From Blastococcus sp. CT_GayMR20 (GTDB taxonomy: Bacteria; Actinomycetota; Actinomycetes; Mycobacteriales; Geodermatophilaceae): DNA of 6,820 nucleotides. Made by a program: the position numbers and the translations under genes. Below, piece by piece: positions 1 to 6,077 of this stretch (the first letter of the stretch is position 1; every line of letters begins with the position of its first letter). The DNA is taken from positions 1 to 6,820 of the forward strand of contig NZ_SPQM01000199.1 in assembly GCF_004570345.1 (NCBI RefSeq). Direction: 5' to 3'. The notes beneath the pieces were generated by a model, which did no database searches, was not told the origin of the DNA, and worked only from the letters and a program-made list of their open reading frames with translations.

Positions 1-1
1 A

Positions 2-118
2 GTTACGGCGGCCATGGCGAGAGGGAAACGCCCGGCAACATTCCGAACCCGGAAGCTAAGCCTCTCAGCGCCGATGGTACTGCCCTGGAGACGGGGTGGG
101 AGAGTAGGACGCCGCCGG
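2..118 (+). rRNA. rrf: 5S ribosomal RNA, complete
   Basis: This is a structural RNA of the large ribosomal subunit. The conserved 5S core is visible: GAGGGAAACGCCCGG at about 20-34, then ACATTCCGAACCCGGAAGCT at about 38-57, CAGCGCCGATGGTACTGC at about 67-84, and GGGAGAGTAGGACGCCGCC near the 3' end. The ends pair to form helix I: 6-12 (CGGCGGC) with 111-117 (GCCGCCG). The length of about 117 nt is standard for actinobacteria. The exact 3' end is uncertain by 1-3 nt, because weaker pairing could extend to 120. No protein gene overlaps it on a credible basis. It is probably the last gene of a 16S-23S-5S operon entering from the left. Confidence 0.96.
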
Positions 119-130
119 ACAACCATTCCC

Positions 131-164
131 GAAAGGGCCCCAGCCACCACGCTGGGGCCCTTTC
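131..164 (+). terminator. Hairpin terminator of the rRNA operon
   Basis: A perfect 14-bp stem, GAAAGGGCCCCAGC (131-144) against GCTGGGGCCCTTTC (151-164), encloses the 6-nt loop CACCAC. It begins 12 nt after the 5S gene. The closing TTTC is part of the stem and there is no long U-tract after it. That is common for actinobacterial rRNA terminators. The AAA/TTT foot makes it partly symmetrical, so it might also stop transcripts of the converging minus-strand operon. Confidence 0.9.
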
Positions 165-204
165 GTCGTCTCGGCCCGTCGCACTGCCGAGCGGTTCGTG
201 CACG

Positions 205-247
205 ACTCGGGCACGGGCTCCGTCACGTGACGGAGGCGGGGCCGAGT
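205..247. terminator. Nested inverted repeat between converging operons; possible terminator of the ABC operon
   Basis: The core is a perfect, spacer-free 18-bp palindrome at 218-235, CTCCGTCACGTGACGGAG. An outer pair of arms, ACTCGG (205-210) and CCGAGT (242-247), flanks it. It starts 16 nt past the stop codon of the permease gene, the right place for a terminator of the minus-strand operon. There is no T-tract on either side, so intrinsic termination is only inferred. A perfect palindrome centred on CACGTG could instead be a protein binding site. Confidence 0.4.
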
Positions 248-262
248 GCTGATGCGTCCCGG

Positions 263-958
263 TCAGGGAACGACCCGGCGGATCCCGGCGAAGGACGCGG
301 CGGCGACGGCCACGGCCAGCGCAGCCGGCAGGCCGACGGCCAGGGTGGTGACGGACTGGTCCGCGAACCAGTTGCCGATGGCGCGCCACGCATCGAGCCA
401 CGTGACGAGGATTGCCAGGCCACCGACGACGACCGTCGCCGCGATGGTGAGTCCCCAGACGCCTGACGGGCCCCACCGCTTGGACACCACGCCCAGGCCG
501 ATGCCGAGGAAGGCGGAGAGCAGGACTGGGGTCCCGGAGACGAGCACCTGGAGGGCGGGGTTGTCGACGTCCATGAGGCCCGGGGCCCAGAAGCCCATGT
601 CGACGCCCCAGCCGCTGGTCGCGTCCTCGATCGAGGTCAGGGCCGAGACGCCGGTCCCGTAGATCAGTGCCTCGACAACCGCGACCAGCACCGTCCCCAG
701 GTAGAAGGAGCGGCGGCTCAGGCTCATCCCCATGGCCAGCGGCAGGAGCTGGGTGACCGTCTGCACGTAGCCGATCATCATCGTGATGTAGAGCGCCAGG
801 ATCCCGCCGGTGAAGCCGCCGTCCTCGGCCCCGGCCGGCGTGAGGTGCCACACGGCCAGGTTGATCACGAAGCTCAGCCCCACGATCAACCACGGCATCG
901 CCAGGCCGATCAGGGGGTGGACGAAGTGCAGGCGGGCGGCCTGGAGGACGCGGTGCAT
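263..958 (-). CDS. ABC transporter permease subunit, six-helix membrane protein
   Basis: This 231-residue protein is predominantly hydrophobic. Six likely membrane helices lie at about 16-39, 51-79, 85-108, 137-158, 165-188 and 202-226, with short basic stretches between some of them (SRRS at 81-84, SKRW at 159-162). It has no ATPase motifs and no signal peptide. It is the last gene of the GntR-ATPase-permease operon. Its ATG shares one base with the TGA of the ATPase gene (TGATG), and a strong Shine-Dalgarno GAGGAGGT lies at 972-965, 6 nt upstream, which fixes the start. Two copies probably pair with two copies of the upstream ATPase in the cytoplasmic membrane, as in YtrB-type exporters. 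The substrate cannot be told from sequence. Membrane-protein character and gene context are clear; the exact family assignment is inferred. Confidence 0.85.
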   Translation of the reverse strand: MHRVLQAARLHFVHPLIGLAMPWLIVGLSFVINLAVWHLTPAGAEDGGFTGGILALYITMMIGYVQTVTQLLPLAMGMSLSRRSFYLGTVLVAVVEALIYGTGVSALTSIEDATSGWGVDMGFWAPGLMDVDNPALQVLVSGTPVLLSAFLGIGLGVVSKRWGPSGVWGLTIAATVVVGGLAILVTWLDAWRAIGNWFADQSVTTLAVGLPAALAVAVAAASFAGIRRVVP

Positions 959-1881
959 CAGGAGACCTCCTCGAGGTCGTCGGAGGGTGCCAGGTGGACC
1001 GAGCCGCGTGCCGCGGGGCTCTGCAGGCTCATCGCCACGACGAGCTGCTGCAGGTTGGTCGGTTCGACCCCGAGGCCGTGGGCGGAGGCCGCGTGGCGGT
1101 CGGCTGCACCGTCGACACGGACGACGGCCCGGCTGTGTCCGCCGAGCGACTCCGCGTGCAGGAGCTCGTGCTGCCGAGCGAACGCCAGCACCTTGTCGCC
1201 GGGCCCGGTCACGGTGACCGCGCTGTCCCGCAGCGACTCCGCGTCGGCGTCCAGCAGGACGCGTCCCCGGTCGATGAGCAGGACGTGCTCCAGGAGCGGC
1301 GCGATCTCCTCGATCAGGTGCGTCGAGAGGACGACGGTCCGGGGGTGCTCCGCGTAGTCCGCGATGAGGCGGTCGTAGAACAGCTGCCGGGCGACGGCGT
1401 CCAGACCCAGGTACGGCTCGTCGAACAGGGTGAGCGGCGCCCGGGACGCCAGACCGATGACGATGCCGACCGCGGAGGTCATGCCGCGGGAGAGCTTCTT
1501 GATCGGCCGCTTGCTCGGCAGGTCGAAGTCGGCCAGCAGGCCGGCCGCGAGGTCGGCGTCCCAGCGCGGGAACAGCAGGGACGCCGCCGTGAGGGCGTCG
1601 GTGACGCGGAAGTAGTCGGGGTAGCGCTGCCCCTCCTTGATGAAGCAGGTGTCGCGCAGGACGGCGTCGTTCTCGTACGGCGCGGACCCGAGCACCTCCA
1701 CCCGGCCCCGGGTCGGCACGCGGTGCCCGGTCAGCAGCTGCATGAGGGTCGTCTTGCCGGCGCCGTTGCGGCCGAGCAGGCCGGTGATGGCGTCCTGCTC
1801 GAATGCGGTGGTGACGCCGTCCAGCGCGGTGTGCTCGCGGAACCGCATCGTCACGTCGGACAGCGTTGCGACGGCGCTCAT
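958..1881 (-). CDS. ABC transporter ATP-binding protein, YtrB-like
   Basis: This 307-residue nucleotide-binding subunit should energise transport by the downstream permease. It has Walker A GRNGAGKT at 37-44, a Q-loop glutamine at 85, the signature LSRGM at 130-134, Walker B LTLFDEP at 150-156, D-loop LGLD at 158-161 and the H-loop histidine 188 in LSTH. The signature differs from the textbook LSGGQ. Related signatures occur in the YtrB/CcmA-like exporter group, so this is not by itself a sign of inactivity. About 90 residues beyond the catalytic core (about 215-307) form a C-terminal extension with no motif I recognise. The ATG overlaps the stop of the GntR gene by 4 nt (ATGA), and GGGAGG at 1894-1889 lies 7 nt upstream. 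With no membrane segments it acts on the inner face of the membrane. Function as exporter rather than importer is inferred from the family and the absence of a binding-protein gene. Confidence 0.92.
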   Translation of the reverse strand: MSAVATLSDVTMRFREHTALDGVTTAFEQDAITGLLGRNGAGKTTLMQLLTGHRVPTRGRVEVLGSAPYENDAVLRDTCFIKEGQRYPDYFRVTDALTAASLLFPRWDADLAAGLLADFDLPSKRPIKKLSRGMTSAVGIVIGLASRAPLTLFDEPYLGLDAVARQLFYDRLIADYAEHPRTVVLSTHLIEEIAPLLEHVLLIDRGRVLLDADAESLRDSAVTVTGPGDKVLAFARQHELLHAESLGGHSRAVVRVDGAADRHAASAHGLGVEPTNLQQLVVAMSLQSPAARGSVHLAPSDDLEEVS

Positions 1882-2240
1882 CGCCGGGCCTCCCAGTCGT
1901 CGATCATCGCGGCGAGTTCGCGGGCGGAGATGCCGAGCTTCCGTGCCTCGGTCATCAGGGGGCGGACGTACTGGTCGGCGAACTCGCTGCGCCGACGCTT
2001 GAGCAGCTGCTCACGGGCGCCCGTGGCGACGAACATCCCGACTCCTCGTCTCTTGTAGAGGACCCCGTCGGCCACCAGCTCGTTCAGGCCCTTGGCGGCG
2101 GTGGCGGGGTTGATGCGGTGGAAGGCGGCCAGCTCGTTGGACGAGGGCGCCTGGGCCTCCTCGGCGAGGGACCCGTCGACGATCGCGTTCTCGATCTGAG
2201 CCGCGACCTGGCGGAAGATGGGGCCGGCGTCCTCGTTCAC
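1878..2240 (-). CDS. GntR-family transcriptional regulator, YtrA subfamily
   Basis: This 120-residue DNA-binding protein probably represses its own operon. A winged helix-turn-helix spans about residues 7-72. The recognition region is APSSNELAAFHRINPATAAK (31-50), followed by GLNELVADGVLYKRRGVGMF (51-70), the typical wing. The remaining 50 residues are a short helical tail, too small for the effector-binding domains of FadR or HutC members. That is the hallmark of the YtrA subfamily, which is usually encoded beside ABC exporter genes as here. The start is GTG; no other start codon exists in this frame before an upstream in-frame TGA, and the N-terminus PIFRQVAAQIENAI fits the family. There is no good Shine-Dalgarno directly upstream. 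Instead the GTG overlaps the stop of a 22-codon leader ORF, suggesting translational coupling. Effector unknown. Confidence 0.92.
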   Translation of the reverse strand: MNEDAGPIFRQVAAQIENAIVDGSLAEEAQAPSSNELAAFHRINPATAAKGLNELVADGVLYKRRGVGMFVATGAREQLLKRRRSEFADQYVRPLMTEARKLGISARELAAMIDDWEARR

Positions 2241-2305
2241 GACGGAGCGCCGGGGATCCCATGGGCTCCGGCGATGGCGCCGTGGTCCGTGGGTTCATTA
2301 CTCAT
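2237..2305 (-). CDS. Possible leaderless 22-residue leader ORF upstream of the GntR gene
   Basis: An ATG at 2305-2303 opens a 22-codon frame (MSNEPTDHGA... ending GIPGAPS) whose TGA overlaps the GntR start codon by 4 nt (GTGA, 2240-2237). No ribosome binding site precedes it. However, a TANNNT element (TATGGT, 2318-2313) ends 7 nt before the ATG, the spacing at which transcripts of actinobacteria commonly begin directly at the start codon. The GntR gene has no clear ribosome binding site of its own, so translation of this frame could deliver ribosomes to it. The peptide has no recognisable motif and no run of regulatory codons. It may be only an entry device, or chance. Confidence 0.4.
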   Translation of the reverse strand: MSNEPTDHGAIAGAHGIPGAPS

Positions 2306-2315
2306 GTAATGAACC
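2292..2315. promoter_or_regulatory. Operator-like palindrome, likely GntR binding site
   Basis: Two perfect 10-bp arms, GGTTCATTAC (2292-2301) and GTAATGAACC (2306-2315), are separated by 4 bp. The site is AT-rich against a very GC-rich background. It covers the downstream part of the likely -10 element and the expected transcription start of the GntR operon. Binding here would block RNA polymerase, which matches the autorepression known for YtrA-type regulators. It ends 126 bp before ureA, so an effect on urease expression is possible but not shown. Confidence 0.75.
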
Positions 2316-2318
2316 ATA
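2313..2318 (-). promoter_or_regulatory. Likely -10 element of the GntR-ABC operon
   Basis: On the minus strand this reads TATGGT, matching the TANNNT form of actinobacterial -10 elements. The expected transcription start is about 2306-2305, at the ATG of the small leader ORF. No convincing -35 hexamer is found 16-19 nt upstream, where the sequence is only G and C. Three of its bases lie inside the operator-like palindrome. Confidence 0.5.
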
Positions 2319-2426
2319 GAACCACCGGCGGTGCGGGCGCGAGAGCGACTCCCCGTTGAGTGACCCGGGTACCGCGCAACAGGGCTGTCACACACCGGCG
2401 CTAGCGTCCGGGCTCCGCCGACGTCC
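2319..2426 (+). promoter_or_regulatory. Divergent intergenic region, presumed to carry the urease operon promoter
   Basis: This stretch must hold the promoter of the urease operon, because the nearest upstream gene runs the other way. The best -10 candidate is TAGCGT (2402-2407), which would give a leader of about 27 nt before the ureA start. TTGAGT (2356-2361) resembles a -35 but is too far away to pair with it. A 7-bp direct repeat CGTCCGG occurs at 2405-2411 and 2422-2428. I found no clear GlnR or nickel-regulator (Nur) box by eye. The promoter position is a weak inference. Confidence 0.3.
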
Positions 2427-2431
2427 GGAGG
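2427..2431 (+). promoter_or_regulatory. Ribosome binding site deciding the TTG start of ureA
   Basis: GGAGG lies 9 nt before the TTG at 2441. It supports that rare start codon, after which the protein reads [12 protein letters not shown], the canonical beginning of urease gamma subunits. Confidence 0.85.
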
Positions 2432-2440
2432 TCGACCGCG

Positions 2441-2743
2441 TTGCACCTGTCGCCGCACGAGCAGGAACGTCTGCTGCTCTCCTACGCCGCGGAGCTGGCC
2501 CGCCGACGGCGTGCGCGGGGGCTGAGGCTGAACCTGCCGGAGGCCACGGCGATCGTCACCGACCACGTGCTGGAGGGCGCTCGGGACGGCGTCCTCGTCG
2601 CGGAGCTCATGCAGTCCGGCCGCACGGTCCTGACCAGGGACGACGTCATGGCCGGCGTCCCGGAGCTGCTGGAGGAGGTGCAGGTGGAGGCGACCTTCCC
2701 GGACGGGACCAAGCTGGTGACCGTCCACCATCCCATCCCGTGA
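2441..2743 (+). CDS. ureA: Urease gamma subunit
   Basis: This 100-residue structural subunit of urease packs with UreB and UreC in the cytoplasmic (UreABC)3 enzyme, which hydrolyses urea to ammonia and carbamate. The whole protein follows the family pattern: [12 protein letters not shown] at the N-terminus, [18 protein letters not shown] at about 18-35, then [20 protein letters not shown] at about 56-75, and a C-terminal [18 protein letters not shown]. The length is the standard 100 residues, so it is a separate gamma subunit rather than the gamma-beta fusion of Helicobacter. It starts with TTG, supported by GGAGG 9 nt upstream. Its stop overlaps the ureB start (GTGA). As first gene of the operon it sets the level for the rest. 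Confidence 0.97.
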   Translation: MHLSPHEQERLLLSYAAELARRRRARGLRLNLPEATAIVTDHVLEGARDGVLVAELMQSGRTVLTRDDVMAGVPELLEEVQVEATFPDGTKLVTVHHPIP

Positions 2744-3042
2744 TCCCCGGTGAGGTCCTCCCGGCGGACGGGGTGATCGAGACGCTCCCCGGGGCGGCGC
2801 GCATCGAGCTCGAGGTCACCAACTCCGGCGACCGGCCGGTGCAGGTCGGCTCGCACTTCCACTTCGCGCAGACCAACCGGGTGCTCGTCTTCGACCGTGC
2901 GGCCGCGCGCGGCCATCGGCTGGACGTCGCGGCTGGCACCGCCGTCCGCTTCGAGCCGGGGATCACCCGCACGGTTCCCCTCGTCCCGCTCGCCGGGGCG
3001 CGCGTCGTCCCGGGGCTGACCGCCGAAGGGGGCCTGTCCTAG
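2740..3042 (+). CDS. ureB: Urease beta subunit
   Basis: This 100-residue small structural subunit stabilises the UreC active-site flap region in the urease trimer. Family signatures are [11 protein letters not shown] at 1-11, [18 protein letters not shown] at about 25-42, [20 protein letters not shown] at about 51-70 and [18 protein letters not shown] at about 71-88. The GTG start overlaps the ureA stop by 4 nt. No Shine-Dalgarno is visible just upstream, so translation is probably coupled to ureA. The reading frame is open much further upstream, but MIPGE is the universal N-terminus of the family. The C-terminal end reads [12 protein letters not shown], where most members have a YGF-like motif and a slightly longer tail. 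I take that as a lineage variation, not damage. Its TAG shares one base with the ureC GTG. Confidence 0.96.
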   Translation: MIPGEVLPADGVIETLPGAARIELEVTNSGDRPVQVGSHFHFAQTNRVLVFDRAAARGHRLDVAAGTAVRFEPGITRTVPLVPLAGARVVPGLTAEGGLS

Positions 3043-4763
3043 TGGTCCGACTCAGCCGCGAGCGCTACGCGCAGCTCTATGGGCCCACGACCGGCGACCG
3101 CGTCCGCCTGGCCGACACCGATCTCCTGATCGAGGTCACCAACGACCTGTCCGGTGGCCCGGGCCGCGCCGGCGAGGAGGCCGTCTTCGGCGGCGGCAAG
3201 GTGATCCGCGAGTCGATGGGCCAGGGCCGGGCGACGCGCGCCGAGGGCGCTCCGGACCTGGTCATCACCGGCGCCGTCGTCCTCGACCACTGGGGGATCA
3301 TCAAGGCCGACGTCGGCATCCGCGACGGCAGGATCGTCGCGCTCGGCAAGGCCGGCAACCCCGACACCATGGACGGCGTCCATCCCGGCCTGGTCATCGG
3401 TCCCGGCACCGAGGTGCTCGCCGGCAACGGGAAGATCCTCACCGCCGGCGGCATCGACTGCCACGTCCACTTCATCTGCCCGCAGATCGTCCCGACCGCG
3501 CTCGGCTCGGGAGTCACGACGCTGATCGGTGGCGGCACGGGCCCGGCCGAGGGCTCGAAGGCCACCACCATCACGCCCGGCGACTGGTACCTGGCCCGCA
3601 TGCTCGAGGCGATGGACCCGCTGCCGGTCAACGTGGCGCTGCTGGGCAAGGGCAACACGGTGCGCCGGGAGTCGCTGGTCGAGCAGCTCCGGGCCGGCGC
3701 GAGCGGGTTCAAGTTGCACGAGGACTGGGGCTCCACCCCCGCGGCCATCGACGCGGCGCTGACGGTGGCCGGGGAGCACGGCGTCCCCGTGGCCCTGCAC
3801 AGCGACACCCTGAACGAGGCGGGCTTCGTCGAGGACACCCTGGCCGCGATCGCCGGGCGGAGCATTCACGCGTACCACACGGAGGGTGCCGGAGGCGGTC
3901 ACGCGCCGGACATCATCACCGTCGCCGGGCACCCGAACGTGCTGCCCAGCAGCACCAACCCGACCCGCCCGCACACTGTGAACACCCTCGACGAGCACCT
4001 CGACATGCTCATGGTCTGCCATCACCTGGACAGCTCCGTCCCCGAGGACCTCGCCTTCGCCGAGAGCCGGATCCGGCCGACCACCATCGCGGCCGAGGAC
4101 CTGCTGCACGACCTGGGCGCGATCTCGATGATCGGGTCCGACGCGCAGGCGATGGGCCGGGTCGGCGAGGTCGTGCTGCGCACCTGGCAGACCGCCCACG
4201 TGATGAAGCAGCGCCGGGGCTCGCTGGCCGGCGACGGCAACGCCGACAACGCCCGCGCCCGCCGGTACGTCGCCAAGTACACGATCTGCCCCGCGGTCGC
4301 CCACGGCATCGACGGCGAGGTGGGGTCGGTCGAGTCGGGCAAGCTCGCCGACCTGGTGCTGTGGGACCCGAGGCTCTTCGGCGTCCGGCCGCACGTCGTC
4401 CTCAAGGGCGGGATGATCGCCTGGGCGCAGATGGGGGACGCCAACGCCTCGATCCCCACGCCGCAGCCGGTGCTCCCCCGGCCGATGTTCGGCGCCTACG
4501 GCAAGGTCCCGGCGATGACCAGCGTCCACTTCGTGGCGCCGGCCGCCATCGAGGCGGGGCTCGCCGACCGGCTGGCGGTCGACCGGCGGCTGATGGCCGT
4601 CACCGACACCACCCGGCTGACCAAGGCCGACATGCCCGAGAACACCGCGCTCCCCGACATCCGCGTCGACCCCGACACCTTCACGGTGTCCGTGGACGGC
4701 GAGGTCTGGGAGCCCGAGCCGGTCCGCGAGCTGCCCATGGCCCAGCGCTACTTCCTCTTCTAG
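3042..4763 (+). CDS. ureC: Urease alpha (catalytic) subunit
   Basis: This is the 573-residue catalytic subunit, an amidohydrolase with a binuclear nickel site. Visible residues, each 7 higher than the Klebsiella aerogenes numbering, are: nickel ligands H141 and H143 (HVHF), carbamylated lysine K224 (FKLHEDWG), H226, ligands H253 (LHSD) and H279 (YHTEG), flap C326 and catalytic H327 (VCHHLD), and ligand D367 (SDAQAMGR). The N-terminal beta domain begins [20 protein letters not shown] and the C-terminus is AQRYFLF, both canonical, so the protein is full length. The start is GTG with GAAGGGGG at 3025-3032, 9 nt upstream. The only local oddity is alanine at 368, where serine is usual in SDSQAMGR. 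It should act in the cytoplasm once UreDFG has loaded nickel. Active-site completeness makes this a confident call. Confidence 0.98.
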   Translation: MVRLSRERYAQLYGPTTGDRVRLADTDLLIEVTNDLSGGPGRAGEEAVFGGGKVIRESMGQGRATRAEGAPDLVITGAVVLDHWGIIKADVGIRDGRIVALGKAGNPDTMDGVHPGLVIGPGTEVLAGNGKILTAGGIDCHVHFICPQIVPTALGSGVTTLIGGGTGPAEGSKATTITPGDWYLARMLEAMDPLPVNVALLGKGNTVRRESLVEQLRAGASGFKLHEDWGSTPAAIDAALTVAGEHGVPVALHSDTLNEAGFVEDTLAAIAGRSIHAYHTEGAGGGHAPDIITVAGHPNVLPSSTNPTRPHTVNTLDEHLDMLMVCHHLDSSVPEDLAFAESRIRPTTIAAEDLLHDLGAISMIGSDAQAMGRVGEVVLRTWQTAHVMKQRRGSLAGDGNADNARARRYVAKYTICPAVAHGIDGEVGSVESGKLADLVLWDPRLFGVRPHVVLKGGMIAWAQMGDANASIPTPQPVLPRPMFGAYGKVPAMTSVHFVAPAAIEAGLADRLAVDRRLMAVTDTTRLTKADMPENTALPDIRVDPDTFTVSVDGEVWEPEPVRELPMAQRYFLF

Positions 4764-4777
4764 GGGGCCCCTTTCCC

Positions 4778-5413
4778 ATGAGTTCAGCGCTGCTCACGCT
4801 GGCCGATTCCCGGCTGCCCGCCGGTGGGCACACGCACTCCGGAGGCGTGGAACAGGCGATCGCGGCGGGTGTCGTGCGCGACCCGGGGTCGCTGAGCACG
4901 TTCCTGCGCCGCCGGCTGGCGACATCGGGAGCCGTGAGCGCCGGGCTCGCCGCCGCGGCGTGCGGCGCGGACGCGTCCACGCTGGCACGACTGGACGAGG
5001 AGGCCGATGCCCGAACGCCGTCACCGGCGGTCCGGGCGGCGTCGCGACAGCAGGGTCGCGGGCTGATGCGGGTCGGCCGCCGAGCCTGGCCCTCGGCTTC
5101 CTGGGACGCGCTCCCGGCGCTCCCCCATCATCCGATCGCACTCGGCATCGCCGCCGCGCTGGCGGGCCTGGGCCCCCGTGAGGCCGCCCAGGCCGCCGCC
5201 TACCTGTCGATCAGCGGGCCGGCGACCGCCGCCCAGCGACTGCTGGCGATGGACCCGCTCACCGTCGCCGCCGTCACCGCGCGGCTCGCCCCCGAGATCG
5301 ACGCCACAGCCGCGGCCGCCACACGGTCCGGCCTGCCCGCCGCCACCGACCCACTGCTCGACCTCCTCGCCGAGGTCCACGCCGCACGGAAGGACCGCTT
5401 CTTTGCCTCCTGA
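4778..5413 (+). CDS. ureF: Urease accessory protein UreF
   Basis: This 211-residue helical accessory protein bridges UreD and UreG in the urease maturation complex and controls UreG GTPase activity. Family features are [16 protein letters not shown] at 10-25, [10 protein letters not shown] at about 89-98, the HHPIALG segment at about 117-123 and the C-terminal RKDRFFAS. The length fits actinobacterial UreF, which is shorter than enterobacterial forms. The ATG comes 14 nt after the ureC stop, with only a weak G-rich stretch (4763-4767) upstream. The frame is open far upstream inside ureC, but residues before this ATG do not resemble UreF. The 3' end overlaps the ureG start by 11 nt. UreF diverges quickly, so identification rests on the N- and C-terminal motifs and on its position. 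Confidence 0.94.
   Translation: MSSALLTLADSRLPAGGHTHSGGVEQAIAAGVVRDPGSLSTFLRRRLATSGAVSAGLAAAACGADASTLARLDEEADARTPSPAVRAASRQQGRGLMRVGRRAWPSASWDALPALPHHPIALGIAAALAGLGPREAAQAAAYLSISGPATAAQRLLAMDPLTVAAVTARLAPEIDATAAAATRSGLPAATDPLLDLLAEVHAARKDRFFAS
5388..5394 (+). promoter_or_regulatory. Ribosome binding site deciding the TTG start of ureG inside ureF
   Basis: GGAAGGA lies 8 nt before TTG at 5403, within the last codons of ureF. It chooses this start over the long upstream extension of the same open frame. There is no ATG or GTG between this site and the conserved [16 protein letters not shown] motif. Confidence 0.8.
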
Positions 5414-6077
5414 CCACAACCTGGACGACTACGTCGACGCGCCGGCGCCGCACCGCCACGGGGGACCGCTGCGCGTCGGGCTCGGCGGCCCGGTCGGCTC
5501 CGGCAAGACGGCCCTAGCGGCGGCGCTGTGCCGGACCCTCGGTGCCGAGTACGACCTCGCCGTCGTCACCAACGACATCTACACGACCGAGGACGCCGAC
5601 TTCCTCCGCCGCAACGCCGTCCTCCCCGACGACCGGATCGAGGCCGTGCAGACGGGCTGCTGTCCGCACACCGCGATCCGCGACGACATCACCGCCAATC
5701 TCGACGCCGTCGAGCTCCTGGAGTCCCGTCATCCAGGCCTGGAGCTGGTCCTGGTCGAGAGCGGCGGCGACAACCTCACCGCCTCCTTCAGCTACGGGCT
5801 CGTCGACGTGCAGGTGTTCGTCATCGACGTGGCCGGCGGCGACAAGGTCCCGCGCAAGGGCGGACCCGGAGTCACCGCCGCCGACCTCCTCGTGGTGAAC
5901 AAGACCGACCTGGCCCCGATGGTCGGCGCGGACCTCGACGTGATGCGGCGCGACTCCGCGGCGGTGCGGAACGGCAAGCCGACGCACCTCATCTCGCTCC
6001 GGGAGGACCCGACGGCCTCGTCGGTCGCCGAGTGGGTGCGCGAGCAGGTGCGGGCAAGGGTGGCTCAGTCCGCGTGA
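5403..6077 (+). CDS. ureG: Urease accessory GTPase UreG
   Basis: This 224-residue SIMIBI-class GTPase carries nickel to apo-urease and releases it on GTP hydrolysis. The P-loop GGPVGSGKT is at 28-36, [12 protein letters not shown] at about 57-68, and the nickel-binding C-P-H motif in [13 protein letters not shown] at 83-95 (C87, H89). Further motifs are [12 protein letters not shown] at 119-130, [18 protein letters not shown] at 141-158 and the guanine-specificity motif NKTD at 166-169. Cysteine 86 precedes the usual CPH; many family members have glycine there. The N-terminus has only a few histidines (H5, H17, H19), so it is not a nickel-storage tail, which is notable because no UreE is encoded here. 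The TTG start has a clear Shine-Dalgarno; it overlaps ureF by 11 nt and its stop overlaps ureD by 4 nt. Confidence 0.97.
   Translation: MPPDHNLDDYVDAPAPHRHGGPLRVGLGGPVGSGKTALAAALCRTLGAEYDLAVVTNDIYTTEDADFLRRNAVLPDDRIEAVQTGCCPHTAIRDDITANLDAVELLESRHPGLELVLVESGGDNLTASFSYGLVDVQVFVIDVAGGDKVPRKGGPGVTAADLLVVNKTDLAPMVGADLDVMRRDSAAVRNGKPTHLISLREDPTASSVAEWVREQVRARVAQSA

Noticed and set aside
86..88. Cysteine-doubled metal motif (GCCPH) in UreG as a novelty; positions are protein residues of UreG
   Set aside because: From memory, actinobacterial UreG proteins commonly carry this variant, and the functional Cys-Pro-His is intact.
3..893. A 296-codon minus-strand frame running through the permease gene into the 5S gene
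   Set aside because: It overlaps the rRNA, the terminator hairpin and a real gene in another frame, and its product is Arg/Gly/Pro-rich without motifs.
994..2058. A 354-codon plus-strand open frame across the ATPase and GntR genes
   Set aside because: It is antisense to two well-supported genes with clear motifs, and its composition is typical of a GC-rich shadow frame.
2323..2333. Small inverted repeat CACCG-G-CGGTG next to the operator
   Set aside because: Arms of 5 bp with GC-only character are common by chance here, and no promoter element aligns with it.
2360..2391. Inverted arms GTGAC (2360-2364) and GTCAC (2387-2391) upstream of ureA as a possible GlnR-type or other operator
   Set aside because: The 5-bp arms are 22 nt apart and do not match the GlnR box spacing or second half-site. 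This is expected by chance in GC-rich DNA.
2356..2739. Upstream extension of the ureB reading frame
   Set aside because: The frame is open but lies over ureA. UreB proteins begin at MIPGE, and the GTG at 2740 overlaps the ureA stop as expected.
3039..4529. A 496-codon open frame on the minus strand, opposite ureC
   Set aside because: It is a mirror of the high-GC third-position bias of ureC. Its product is low-complexity Arg/Gly/Ala/Asp/Val-rich sequence with no recognisable domain.
5178..5402. Upstream extension of the ureG reading frame inside ureF
   Set aside because: The extra residues are Pro/Arg/Ser-rich shadow sequence. The TTG at 5403 has a good ribosome binding site and gives the normal UreG length.
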